This document shows positions 53,866-62,799 of a DNA stretch of 64,000 nucleotides, piece after piece. Position 1 is the first letter of the stretch; each line of letters begins with the position of its first letter. The translations under genes and the position numbers were made by a program. The stretch is from assembly GCF_028128765.1 (NCBI RefSeq), contig NZ_LBJG01000089.1, positions 62,001 through 126,000 on the forward strand, given 5' to 3'. Source of the DNA: Bradyrhizobium sp. CCBAU 51627. GTDB taxonomy: Bacteria; Pseudomonadota; Alphaproteobacteria; Rhizobiales; Xanthobacteraceae. A model generated the notes under the pieces. The model was not told where the DNA came from and made no database searches. It worked only from the letters and a program-made list of their open reading frames with translations.

Positions 53866-54840
53866 CTATTCGATCACCTCGTCCGCGCGCATCAGAAACG
53901 TTTCGGAGATGGCCCGCCCGATCGTCTTTGCCGTCTTCAGATTGATCACCAACTCGAATTTAGTCGGCTGCATCACGGGCAGATCCCCAGGCTTCGCGCC
54001 GGCAAGGATCCGGCCCGCATAGAGCCCGGTCTGGCGATAGCCCTCGGAAAATTCTGCGCCGTAACTGACGAGTCCTCCGGCTTCGGCGAACTCGCGCCGG
54101 AACGACATCGTCGGCAGCCTATAGCGCAAGGCAAGGGCGGCAATATGCGCGCGGTCGGAGCCATAGAACGGATCGTTGCAGGCGAGCACGGCGCCGATCT
54201 TCTGCTCGTCGAATCGGGCGAACGCAACATCCACTTCGGCCGCTGTGCCGACATTGATGACAGCGACCTGGATGCCCAGCCGACGGACCGCCTCCTCGAC
54301 CTCCTGCGCCTGCACCTTTGCCGCGGGATAGCCCGGATTGATCATCACGCCAATCGCGGCCTGAGGGAACATCTCATGCAGCAGCTCCAGCCGCTTCGCC
54401 TCAAGCGTCGCGCCCATCATGCTGATGCCGGTGATATTGCCCTCGCCGCGGTTCAGCTTGGCGACCAGCCCCGCCCTGATCGGATCGGCTGCGGTAATGA
54501 AAACGATCGGGATGGTCGAGGTCGCGGCTTTGGCGGCGCGGCCGGGATCGCTGCCACCGGCGGCAATAATCAATGACACCGGGCGCTTGGCCAATTCTTC
54601 CGCAAGCGCCGGCAGACGCTCATAGTGGCCCTCGGCCCAGCGAAACTCGATCGCAAGGTTTTCGCCAGCGGTAAAGCCAGCCTCCTTCAGCCCTTGCAGC
54701 GTCGCGGCCACCAGGCTTTGCTGGTCTTAAGCGAAACCGCTGCCGAGAAAGCCAACGATCGGCTTTGCCGCTTGCGCGACGGCCGCAAGCGGTCGTGCCA
54801 AGGATGCTCCCAACAGCGCGATGAATGCCCGCCGCCTCAT
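53866..54840 (-). pseudogene. ABC transporter substrate-binding protein gene with in-frame stop (copy A)
   Basis: From the ATG at 54840 (MRRRAFIALLGASLARPLAA, a Tat-like signal) the frame encodes AKPIVGFLGSGFA, then TAA at 54729-54727, then continues in the same frame DQQSLVAATLQGLKEAGF to the normal end at 53866. The rest is a full TrpX-like/PF04392 substrate-binding protein (ITGISMMGATLEAKRLELLH, IPIVFITAADPIRAGLVAKL). Apart from this single stop it is intact. Either a nonsense mutation or a sequencing error. It follows a second, more damaged copy (54905-55901) by 64 bases, same strand. Confidence 0.85.
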
Positions 54841-54904
54841 TTCGTTCTCCCGTCCCCAATCGCCCCGGTTAGCCGCAATTGATGCGCCGGGGCAATCCGC
54901 AGCC

Positions 54905-55901
54905 CTATTCAATCACATTGTCGGCGCTCGCCAGGAGCGAGTCCGGGACCCTCAATCCCAGCGAGGTCGCCGTCTTGAGGTTGATCGATAGTTCGAACTT
55001 GGACGCTTGATAAAACGGGATCTCGCCGGGATTGGCCCCACGAAGGACGGCATCGATCTGATTGGCCGCTTGCTTGTTCAACTCCGCCAGGTCGAACGCA
55101 TAGGCCATCAGCCCGCCGGTCTGGACGAGTTCCAGGAACGGATACATCGCGGGAAGCTTCGCAGCGCTGACCAGATTCGGAATCAAGGCCCTATTCCTCA
55201 TGACATCAGGATTGTCGCTGATCATGATCGCATCGGCGCCCTCGCGCGACGCCTCCGCGATCGCCGATCGATAGTCGGCTTCGCTGGCAGGAAACACCAA
55301 TGGAAGCCCAATAAGGGGAATGCCTGCGGTCTCGGCGGCCGCGCGAACCGCCGGGCCCTGAATGCCTTCCCATGCGATCCGCATTGTGAGGAAAGCCAGT
55401 TTCGACATCGTCGGACACATTTCATGTAACAGCGCGATCCGTTTTCCATAGATCGAGGGACCGGTGTCGACGCTGACCCCCGGTGATATTGCCGCCTGGC
55501 CGGGCCAGACTCTGCGCAAGACCTTGCGCGATCGGGTCGGCTGTCAGTGTTACGACGGGGATCTTGGTGCCGGCATTCTTGAACAAGCCAGCACCCGGAC
55601 CGACGACATAGACAAGATCGGGATTGCTGCGGATCACGTCCGCTGACAACGCGGCCGGGGCCGGACGTAGTCTGCTCGATCCCATATTTCTCGACGATGA
55701 GAATTTGTCCCTCGATATGGCCGAGCCGCCGGAGTTCGTCGAAGAGGACCCGGTAATAGCGGTTCTCGCTGCGCCCGTGCATGATGCCGACGGTTCGGCC
55801 GGACTGAATATGGCAAGCCGCCGGCCCCTCGCCGACTGCGCCGCGACACCTGTCATGGTAGCTGTCGAAATGACACCCGCGACAAAACTACGCCGTTTCA
55901 T
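54905..55901 (-). pseudogene. ABC transporter substrate-binding protein gene with several frameshifts (copy B)
   Basis: Starts MKRRSFVAGVISTATMTGVA at 55901. The homologous chain LAIFSPAEPSAS, then MHGRSENRYYRVLFDELRRL, then SADVIRSNPDLVYVVGPGAG to ARPGGNITG, then GVSVDTGPSIYGKRIALLHE to the stop at 54905 (SLLASADNVIE) crosses frames at about 55783, at about 55660 and in a run of five C at 55477-55481. Three frame changes make a functional product impossible. Same PF04392-type family as copy A. The start overlaps the stop of the small ORF upstream (ATGA, 55901-55898). Confidence 0.87.
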
Positions 55902-56131
55902 GGATGAACTGCCGTCGGCTTGATAGACGCTTGGTTGAGCCAGTCCCGCAACGCATCGAGGCAAACTATTCGATATGCATGCGCAACGCCGACCACCGCG
56001 ACGAACAGAGCGACATATTTGATGAACAGCCGAAAGCGAATCTCTGGACCATCTCCAGCCCGGACGGTTAGGGCGTCTGCGTCTGTGGGCGGCCGGGCCT
56101 GACCTGTGTCGGTATGAAGGGAAATGCTCAT
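55898..56131 (-). pseudogene. Truncated N-terminal fragment, sensor-kinase-like
   Basis: 77 residues. A polar N-terminus (SISLHTDTGQARPPTDADAL) leads into RFRLFIKYVALFVAVVGVA, a membrane segment of the kind that opens sensor histidine kinases often paired with these substrate-binding proteins. The frame then ends after 30 residues (LRDWLNQASIKPTAVHP) with no sensor or kinase domain. The stop is coupled by ATGA to the SBP copy B start. Read as the remnant of a kinase after an internal deletion; it could instead be a genuine small membrane protein. Confidence 0.45.
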
Positions 56132-56160
56132 TCTCGCGAGCCTAGCAAGAAGGCTGAAGC

Positions 56161-56774
56161 TTGTCTCCTGCTGCAGTGCACAGCTGGCCGCTCGTGGAAG
56201 TCATCGTCTCCGGTGACAACGAGACCGCAATCAGCTTGCTCGATGCATCGCCGCACCTGGCAACGGAATGTGCTGCCCGCGGCGCCGTCAGGCAAGCTGC
56301 GAAGGAAAACTTCTTCGAGAGCATCAGACACTACATCTACGAGGGTGACACGGCCCTTCATATGGAGCGGCCGCGAAGCGGGCGCGCATCGTGGAGGAGC
56401 TGATCCTGAGGGGGGCCGACGTTCGTGCGAAGAACAGGCGTGGTGCAGAACCGCTTCACTATGCGGTCGACAGCCGACCGGATTCACGACCGGATGAGGC
56501 GACTGTGATCGTTGCCAGCCTCATCCGGGCCGGTGCCGATCCGAACTCCATCGACAAAAGCGGAGTTGCCCCGCTGCACCGCGCGGTGCGCAATCGCTAT
56601 GCTGCCGCTGTGAGCACCCTGATCGAAGGCGGCGCCGATCCAAAGGCACCCAACGCAAGTGGTTCCACGCCGATGCTGCTCGCGACGCTGAACAAAAGTG
56701 ATTCAGGGTCTCCAGAAGCGAAGGAGCAGCAGCGAGCGATTTTGCGCATTCTCAAAGAACACGGTGCTGCGTAG
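56161..56774 (+). pseudogene. Ankyrin-repeat protein gene with a frameshift
   Basis: The first frame (SPAAVHSWPLVEVIVSGDNE to FFESIRHYIYEGDTALHM) stops being homologous near 56365 and ends at 56403. The neighbouring frame continues the repeat from ARIVEELILRGADVRAKNRRGAEPLHYAVD through ADPNSIDKSGVAPLHRAVRN and STLIEGGADPKAPNASGSTP to TAG at 56774. Joined, they form 3-4 ankyrin repeats of a small cytoplasmic protein of about 200 residues. One base change at about 56362-56370 breaks it. A shorter product from 56391 is possible but would lack the first repeat. Confidence 0.75.
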
Positions 56775-56864
56775 CTGAGGTCTGCACCGGGTCAAAACCG
56801 GTAAAGCTCACCCCCGAGCAGATGCTTTCCGTTTTGCCATCGGCAGCTGACTTTGCCTTGCACT

Positions 56865-58508
56865 CTAATTCGCGGCCAGCTCGATCAGCGGGCAGCTTTC
56901 CAGCACGGTCCCGGGGCGGGCGCCTTCGATGGTGACGCAGGGCCGCGAGCGATCGATGGTGAGCGCGTAGCGGTCCAGCAGCGCGCTGCGGTCCGGTTCG
57001 CCGCGCATGTGCAACTCGCGGACGCCGCCGGGCAGGGGAGACTTCAGCCCGGCGCGGATGCGCTGGTCGAAGATGCCGCCGGGGACGATGGGCACGCCGA
57101 TATCGGCGAGCAGGTAGAAGCGCGAGCCGGAGGGGAGCTGCGGCGCGATGTAAGCGAGCGGCTTGCCGAGGATGAAGTAGGTCGCGGGCTGCGCGAGCTC
57201 GTCGGCGACCGCAGGTCGGTAGGTGTCGGACCAGGCGCGGTGCCACCAATCCGCCGGCTGCGACCACAATGCGATCGCGGCTGCGACCGTCACCATCAGC
57301 GCGTTCAGCGGAGCGGAGGGGGCCGCGCGTGCAGTCCGACCGGCGCGAGCTGCGAGCCGCGCGAGCAGCAGAACGATCAGCGGGCCGCACAACAATTCGA
57401 GGACGACCGCATAGCGCTGGATCGAGAACAGGCCGAGCCAGCCCAGGTACGAGACGGCAAACATCACCACCAGCTGTACGTCGCCTCGTGTGAGGATCGC
57501 GCTGCCGCGGATCATGCGCATCAAGAGGCCGAGCGCGAACAGGACCGTCACGACCGCGAAGCGCGCGTCGCGGAACGGATGCTCCGCCCCTCGGTGGTCG
57601 CCGATCAGCCAGTAGAAGGGATAGGCGAGTGCGTCGAGCACGCCATGCGGCATGAACTGCGCATCCATCAGATTGACGGCCGCCACTTCAGGTGACTGGA
57701 ACACGGCATTGAACAGCGGGAAGATCGGATTGCCGGTGTCGCGCCAGGTCATCAGGCACCACTCGCCGCCGGTGAGCACCGCGCCGATGATGCCGCCAAT
57801 TGCAAGAAGGGCAGTCGCCCGCAGTGGACGCGCGGCGGCGAGCACGGCCGCGGCTGCGCCGATTGCGTAGACGACATTGGTCAGCTTCAGCCCGACCGCG
57901 GCGCCGATCAACAAGCCGGCCAACAGATAGCAGGCTGCGGGCCGGCGATCCGCAATCAGGATCAGCAGGAAACCGCCGATCACGGGCAATGCAAGCAACA
58001 CGTCGGAAAAGCTCGTGCCGACTTCCGAGAGCGTCATCGGACCTGACGCTGCGATTGCGACCGCCGCCGCGATCGCCGCGACGGTTGCGGCCTCGCGCAG
58101 CACCAGGCGTGCAAACACGCAAATCAGCGGGAGGTTGAGGCCGTGAATCGCGCCGATGATCATCAGCCCATAGGGCGACGGTACGAAGTGGCGGAGATAA
58201 TAGACCGGAAAATAGACGATCGGATTGAAGTAGGTCTGAAAGCCCGGCGGGACCGCGTCGACGCCATAGCGGCCGTTGAGCACGGCCCAGACATTGTATT
58301 CGTGATAGTTCTGCCAATCCCAGTTGACGTCCTCGCCCATCGCGAAGGTGTAGAGCGCCCCTAGCAGCATCGCGCAGACGGCGACGGCGATGGTTGCAAG
58401 CGCTTTCCCGCGCAGGTCCGCGGGCCATGGCCGTCGCAGGCCTTCGGCCGCGGGCATGGGCAGGGCGTCGGACAAGTCGGCTGCGGTTGACGTGCGTTGG
58501 AGCATCAA
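56865..58508 (-). CDS. Polytopic membrane protein, GT-C/GT87-like
   Basis: 547 residues with about 11 membrane segments. The first periplasmic loop carries GEDVNWDWQNYHEYNVWAVL and FQTYFNPIVYFPVYYLRH, the D-x-x-x-D type acidic loop of GT-C transferases. Later ILIADRRPAACYLLAGLLIG and LKLTNVVYAIGAAAAVL fit the family's central helices. The C-terminal 110 residues are periplasmic and soluble (RFYLLADIGVPIVPGG, LLDRYALTIDRSRPCVTIEG). Probably an envelope glycosyltransferase. It forms, with the pair at 48612-51928 and the GT87 gene, a neighbourhood of four such proteins. Confidence 0.72.
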   Translation of the reverse strand: MMLQRTSTAADLSDALPMPAAEGLRRPWPADLRGKALATIAVAVCAMLLGALYTFAMGEDVNWDWQNYHEYNVWAVLNGRYGVDAVPPGFQTYFNPIVYFPVYYLRHFVPSPYGLMIIGAIHGLNLPLICVFARLVLREAATVAAIAAAVAIAASGPMTLSEVGTSFSDVLLALPVIGGFLLILIADRRPAACYLLAGLLIGAAVGLKLTNVVYAIGAAAAVLAAARPLRATALLAIGGIIGAVLTGGEWCLMTWRDTGNPIFPLFNAVFQSPEVAAVNLMDAQFMPHGVLDALAYPFYWLIGDHRGAEHPFRDARFAVVTVLFALGLLMRMIRGSAILTRGDVQLVVMFAVSYLGWLGLFSIQRYAVVLELLCGPLIVLLLARLAARAGRTARAAPSAPLNALMVTVAAAIALWSQPADWWHRAWSDTYRPAVADELAQPATYFILGKPLAYIAPQLPSGSRFYLLADIGVPIVPGGIFDQRIRAGLKSPLPGGVRELHMRGEPDRSALLDRYALTIDRSRPCVTIEGARPGTVLESCPLIELAAN

Positions 58509-58849
58509 GACGCCACGTGCGAGGGACGCAGCCCTTCTTCGATGTCGGGATGCGACGCCGGAAACAGGCTTGGGGGGCGCATGGCCGGATCCCGGTTGAT
58601 GCCCGTAGCACTATGTTCGACCAGTTAAGGTTGCATGAATCGCTGTGGGAATCGTGCTGGTTGGCCGACATGTCGCTTGCGAGAGTATTCCAGATGTCCG
58701 CGGGGCTAACGCGAGCGAGCCATCACGCATTTGCTTCTTGTCATCGCTCCTGAATAGTTGTTCAGTCCTTGGGGCGATTTGCAGCGATATCAGGGACGAA
58801 GCGTTCGGCCGCAGGGCGTGCGGGCGGCGTGTGGGACAGGAAGCGCGCC
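58509..58849. other. Gap between the GT-C-like gene and the TetR gene
   Basis: 341 bases between divergent genes, so both promoters should lie here. Open frames are short and lack ribosome-binding sites. GACAGGAAG just before 58850 is the tetR ribosome-binding site. No operator-like palindrome stands out. Confidence 0.4.
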
Positions 58850-59530
58850 ATGGTTTACCGGCGGACGCATCAAGTGGTTAAGCGCCTTGCGGCGCGGCGC
58901 AGCGCCATCCTGGCGGCGGCCAGGGAAGCTGCAGCCGAAGGCGGCATGTCCGCGGTGCAGATCGCGCCGGTTGCGGTCAGGGCCAATGTGGCGGCAGGCA
59001 CCGTCTATCGCTACTTCCCCTCCAAGGCCGAGCTGATCTCCGAACTGATTGCCGAGGTCTCCCGCGACGAGCTCGCGGCCATCAGGCGGGCGGCCGATGC
59101 CGCGCCGGGACCGTCCTCGGCGCTGGCGGCGGCCGTGACCACCGTGGCGGTCCACACTCTGTCGCAGCGCCGGCTGGCGTGGGGCATCCTGGCCGAGCCT
59201 GTGGACGTCGATGTCAGCGCCTCCCGCCTGGCCAGCCGCCGCGAGATCGCCGGCGAGATCGCCGCGCGGATCGACGCCGCGGTGCGCGCGGGCCATCTGC
59301 CGGCGCAGGACACCTCGCTTGCCGCGACCGCGCTGCTGGGGGCGCTGCACGAGGCGCTGGTCGGACCGCTCGCGCCCGACAATCTCGAAGATCCCGTCAA
59401 GATGCGCGATGCGGTGCAGACCGTGACCCTGCTGGCGTTGCGCGCCGTCGGCGTCATGGACGCCCGCGCCCGGGGCCTGGTGGTGCAGCAGACCCTGCTG
59501 CCGACGACCAAGGCGCTGGTCGGGGCTTGA
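58850..59530 (+). CDS. TetR/AcrR family transcriptional regulator
   Basis: 226 residues from the ATG at 58850 with ACAGGAAG upstream. HTH at about 13-60: RRSAILAAAREAAAEGGMSA, then ANVAAGTVYRYFPSKAELIS. The C-terminal ligand-binding helices include LSQRRLAWGILAEPVDVDVS and TALLGALHEALVGPL. It converges on pyk and no obvious target adjoins it; the divergent membrane protein gene is one possibility. Ligand unknown. Confidence 0.9.
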   Translation: MVYRRTHQVVKRLAARRSAILAAAREAAAEGGMSAVQIAPVAVRANVAAGTVYRYFPSKAELISELIAEVSRDELAAIRRAADAAPGPSSALAAAVTTVAVHTLSQRRLAWGILAEPVDVDVSASRLASRREIAGEIAARIDAAVRAGHLPAQDTSLAATALLGALHEALVGPLAPDNLEDPVKMRDAVQTVTLLALRAVGVMDARARGLVVQQTLLPTTKALVGA

Positions 59531-59596
59531 CATGCCGCTGCCGAAGGGAGCGGGGACCTGACCGCGCTCAGGTCGTTGCCCGAGCACGCCTTTTCG

Positions 59597-59630
59597 AAAA
59601 AACCGAGCAAAGCAGCCGGTTCAGCCGGCT
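59597..59630 (-). terminator. Weak terminator-like hairpin for pyk
   Basis: On the minus strand AGCCGG-CTGAA-CCGGCT (59630-59614) is followed 11 bases later by six T (59602-59597). The gap before the T-run is longer than usual, so efficiency is doubtful. It lies 52 bases past the pyk stop. Confidence 0.3.
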
Positions 59631-59681
59631 ACTGTGCATGGGGTTGTTTTCACGTTTTGCGTCGGCGGCGGGCCTGCCGCC

Positions 59682-61118
59682 TCACATATTCGCGTCGCCT
59701 TCGGGGCCGACCGAGGCGATGCGCACCATGTTGGTCGTGCCGGGAATGCCGAGCGGCACGCCGGCGACGATGATCACGCGCTGGCCGGCGCGGACAAAGC
59801 CGTCGCGGAAGGCGATCTGGCCGGCGCGGTTCACCATGTCGTCCTGGTCGCGCGCATCCTCCGCCACCACGCAATGCACGCCCCATACGGCGGCGAGCCG
59901 GCGACCGGCGGTGATGTTGGGCGTGATCGCCACGATCGGCGGCTTCGGCCGCTCGCGCGCGACGCGCGTCGCGGTCGAGCCGGATGAGGTCCAGCAGATC
60001 AGCGCCGGCAGGTCGAGCGTCTCGGCGATCTGCCGTGCTGCGTCGGCGATGGCATCGCCCGCGGTGGACTCCGGCGTGGGACGCTGCGCCGTGATCACCG
60101 AGCGGTAGGTCGGGTCGCGCTCGACCTCCTCGCCGATGCGGTTCATGGTCGAGACCGCCTCGACCGGGAATTTGCCGGCCGCCGATTCCGCCGACAGCAT
60201 GATGGCGTCGGCGCCCTCATAGACCGCGGTGGCGACGTCGGAGACCTCGGCGCGGGTCGGCACCGGCGACTGGATCATCGATTCCAGCATCTGGGTCGCG
60301 ATCACCACCGGCTTGCCGGCGCGGCGCGCCATGCGCGTCATCTGCTTCTGCAGGCTCGGCACGCGCTCCAGCGGCAGCTCGACGCCGAGATCGCCGCGCG
60401 CCACCATCAGCGCGTCGGAGGCTTCGATGATGTCGGCGAGGCGGTCGATCGCTTGCGGCTTCTCGATCTTGGCCATCACGGCGGCGCGGCCGCGGATCAT
60501 CTTCTTGGCCTCGAGCACGTCGTCGGCGCGCTGCACGAAGGACAGCGCGATCCAGTCGACGCCGGTGACGAGCGCGGCCTCGAGGTCGGCGCGGTCCTTC
60601 GGCGTCATCGCCGAGACCGGCAGATCGGTGTCAGGCAGGCTGACGCCCTTGCGGTCGCTCATCTTGCCGCCGACCACGACACGCGTCACTGCGTGATCCT
60701 TCGAGGTCTCCTCCGCGATCAGCCGCACCTTGCCGTCGTCGAGCAGCAGCGCGTGGCCGGGCCGCAGCGCCGCCAGGATCTCCGGATGCGGAAGATTGAC
60801 GCGCGTGGCATCGCCCGGGGTCTTGTCGGAATCGAGCGTGAAGGTCTGGCCGTTCTGGAGCTGAACCGCGCCTTCGGCGAAGGCGCCCAGTCTGAGCTTT
60901 GGGCCCTGCAGATCGACCAGGATGCCGATCGGGCGGCCGTAGCTCGACTCGACATTGCGAATGGTCGCTACCAGTTCCCGCATCTTGTCATGCGGGGTGT
61001 GGCTCATATTGATGCGGAACACGTCGGCGCCGGCCTCGAACAGGCGGCGGATCATCGCGAGATCTGAAGAGGCGGGTCCCAGGGTCGCGAGAATCTTGAT
61101 ACGGCGAAGACGCCTCAT
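59682..61118 (-). CDS. pyk: Pyruvate kinase
   Basis: 478 residues. Early RIKILATLGPASSD and FRINMSH (34-40) are the substrate/ATP region; the catalytic Lys is in MAKIEKPQ (about 215-222), and ALMVARGDLGVELP (RGDLG 241-245) supplies the Mg/phosphoryl site, followed by IATQMLESMI. The regulatory C-terminal domain is complete. It makes pyruvate and ATP from PEP and ADP. Its start overlaps the stop of the DUF1036 gene (ATGA, 61118-61115), so the two are coupled. Confidence 0.97.
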   Translation of the reverse strand: MRRLRRIKILATLGPASSDLAMIRRLFEAGADVFRINMSHTPHDKMRELVATIRNVESSYGRPIGILVDLQGPKLRLGAFAEGAVQLQNGQTFTLDSDKTPGDATRVNLPHPEILAALRPGHALLLDDGKVRLIAEETSKDHAVTRVVVGGKMSDRKGVSLPDTDLPVSAMTPKDRADLEAALVTGVDWIALSFVQRADDVLEAKKMIRGRAAVMAKIEKPQAIDRLADIIEASDALMVARGDLGVELPLERVPSLQKQMTRMARRAGKPVVIATQMLESMIQSPVPTRAEVSDVATAVYEGADAIMLSAESAAGKFPVEAVSTMNRIGEEVERDPTYRSVITAQRPTPESTAGDAIADAARQIAETLDLPALICWTSSGSTATRVARERPKPPIVAITPNITAGRRLAAVWGVHCVVAEDARDQDDMVNRAGQIAFRDGFVRAGQRVIIVAGVPLGIPGTTNMVRIASVGPEGDANM

Positions 61119-61720
61119 GGCTTATTTCCAGGCGGGGACGGGGGCGGGGCGGCGGCCGGTGGCAGGCCGGGCGAGCCCGGGGGCGTAGCACCGGGCGGGC
61201 TATTGGGCAAACCCGGAACGCCGCCACCAGGGCCCACAGGGCCGGGCATCCCGGGCACACGCGGCTGCGAGGGCTGCTCGTTGGCGTCGGTGAGCTGTAC
61301 CGTCCAGGCCCGCTGCTCGCCGGTGTCGACCTCGAAATAGCCGGTCCGGTCGTAGCCGCGCGCCAAGCAGTCCTCGGTGCCGCGGATGGTGAATTCCTTG
61401 TCGCGCGAGCACATGTAGGCCTGCCCCGACCATTCGCCGCCGCGGTCATAGTCGATCCCGTAGATATAGTAGTAGCGGGCGACCAGCGTGCCCCGCAGCA
61501 GGGTCTCGCAGGCGCGGGACGAGATGTTCCACCAGCCCTCGGTGGTCCAGCCGTCTGCGTCCTTGTAGCCGAGCGCGATGCCGACCCGGCTGGATGTGTT
61601 GTTGCAAAGCCGGAAGTCGGCCGAAGCCGGGCTGGCCCAGAGGCAGAACAGGCCAACTGCCAGCACCGGGACCAACCGGGCGAGCAGGCGAAGCGGGGAG
61701 CGGGGAGATTCGGCGATCAT
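61115..61720 (-). CDS. DUF1036 domain-containing exported protein
   Basis: 201 residues. Signal peptide about 1-35 (LVPVLAVGLFCLWASPASA). The DUF1036 domain follows: DFRLCNNTSSRVGIALGY, DGWTTEGWWNISSRACETLL, then YYYIYGIDYDRGGEWSGQAY. A Pro/Gly-rich tail of about 55 residues (GPVGPGGGVPGLPNSPPGAT) ends it. Conserved next to pyk in Rhizobiales; function unknown. Transcribed first in a two-gene operon with pyk, divergent from DUF1244. Confidence 0.9.
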   Translation of the reverse strand: MIAESPRSPLRLLARLVPVLAVGLFCLWASPASADFRLCNNTSSRVGIALGYKDADGWTTEGWWNISSRACETLLRGTLVARYYYIYGIDYDRGGEWSGQAYMCSRDKEFTIRGTEDCLARGYDRTGYFEVDTGEQRAWTVQLTDANEQPSQPRVPGMPGPVGPGGGVPGLPNSPPGATPPGSPGLPPAAAPPPSPPGNKP

Positions 61721-61900
61721 TGTCGCGAAACGTATACCAGATGATTGACGATTTGGCGTAGGGCCTGAGGGAACTGCCCGGGTGCCGGCTCAGCGGCCGT
61801 TTGCCCCGCGATATGGCAAAATCTGTGACAGGACCCCACCTGATCCCGTAAGGGTGACCACCATCAAGGTCAGAACGCGAGACAGCCCAGAGGTCAAGCC

Positions 61901-62206
61901 ATGGCAATCGACGACAAAACCAGAACGGAGCTCGAGGCGGCCGCGTTCCGGCGCCTGGTCGATCACCTGAAGACGCGGACCGACGTCCAGAACATCGACC
62001 TGATGAACCTGGCGGGTTTCTGCCGCAACTGCCTGTCCAACTGGCTGAAGGACGCCGCCGACGCGCAAGGCGTGCCCTTGAGCAAGGACGAGAGCCGGGA
62101 AGCCGTCTACGGCATGCCCTACGAGACCTGGAAATCGAAGTACCAGGGCACGGCCACGCCCGAGCAGATCGAGGCGATGAAGAAAGTCCATCCACACGGG
62201 CATTGA
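61901..62206 (+). CDS. DUF1244 domain-containing protein
   Basis: 101 residues, normal length. The family core is unmistakable: LRRLVDHL-type start (AAFRRLVDHLKTRTDVQNID), MNLAGFCRNCLSNWLKDAA with its CxxC, and SREAVYGMPYETWKSKYQ. Small cytosolic alphaproteobacterial proteins of unknown function, possibly metal-binding through C-R-N-C. GAGGTCAAGCC precedes the ATG. Divergent from DUF1036-pyk. Confidence 0.92.
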   Translation: MAIDDKTRTELEAAAFRRLVDHLKTRTDVQNIDLMNLAGFCRNCLSNWLKDAADAQGVPLSKDESREAVYGMPYETWKSKYQGTATPEQIEAMKKVHPHGH

Positions 62207-62216
62207 GTAATTCGTT

Positions 62217-62302
62217 CCGTCATTCCCGGGCGGTCCGCAGGACCGAACCCGGAATCTCGAGCTTCCGGGTTCGATGCTTCGCATCGCCCGGAATGACAAC
62301 GT
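62217..62302. repeat. Intergenic palindromic repeat, copy 3 (CGTCATTCCGGG family)
   Basis: CGTCATTCCCGGGCGGTCCG at the left pairs with GCATCGCCCGGAATGACAAC at the right; CCGGAATCTCGAGCTTCCGG forms the central stem. The block CGGTCCGCAGGACCGAACCC is identical to copy 2 near 30189, and the outer words match copy 1 near 25225. It lies behind the DUF1244 stop. Confidence 0.82.
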
Positions 62303-62439
62303 CATCTCCTGTGGGCGCGCTGTGGACGAGCGCGATGCTTGCTTGAACGCGGCAGGCACGAACCCTAACAGTGCTGCCAGCACGCGCGGTGAGGATGCCG
62401 GCGTCACCTCGTTTTGCCAGTTCCATTGGGAGTACCAAG

Positions 62440-62712
62440 ATGGCCACCTCCGCCGCCGTCCGCGACGACGAGCCCGCGACGAAATTTGCCAAGGACCAGC
62501 TCAAATCCATCATCGAGCGCATCGAGCGGCTGGAGGAAGAGAAGAAGGCGATCTCCGACGACATCCGCGACGTCTATGCCGAGAGCAAGGGCAACGGCTA
62601 CGACGTCAAGGCGTTGCGCACCATCGTGCGCCTGCGCAAGCAGGATCCCAACGAGCGTGCCGAGGCCGAGACGATCCTCGAGACCTACATGCAGGCGCTG
62701 GGAATGCTCTGA
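62440..62712 (+). CDS. gapR: DUF2312/GapR family DNA-binding protein
   Basis: 90 residues from the ATG at 62440 with GGGAG upstream; the frame is open 23 codons earlier without homology. The family block is ATKFAKDQLKSIIERIERLE, a long helix, then KKAISDDIRDVYAESKGNGYD, and VKALRTIVRLRKQDPNERAE. GapR is a nucleoid-associated protein that clamps overtwisted DNA ahead of forks and stimulates topoisomerases in Caulobacter. Length and order match. It is probably transcribed with its own promoter in the repeat-containing gap. Confidence 0.88.
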   Translation: MATSAAVRDDEPATKFAKDQLKSIIERIERLEEEKKAISDDIRDVYAESKGNGYDVKALRTIVRLRKQDPNERAEAETILETYMQALGML

Positions 62713-62799
62713 GGCGTTCGCCCGGCCGGCAAAGTCCGGCCCGCCCAGCTTGGGTAAAACTTCTGCGTCTGCTAGAATGCTCGGTGAAGGGACCGAGCG

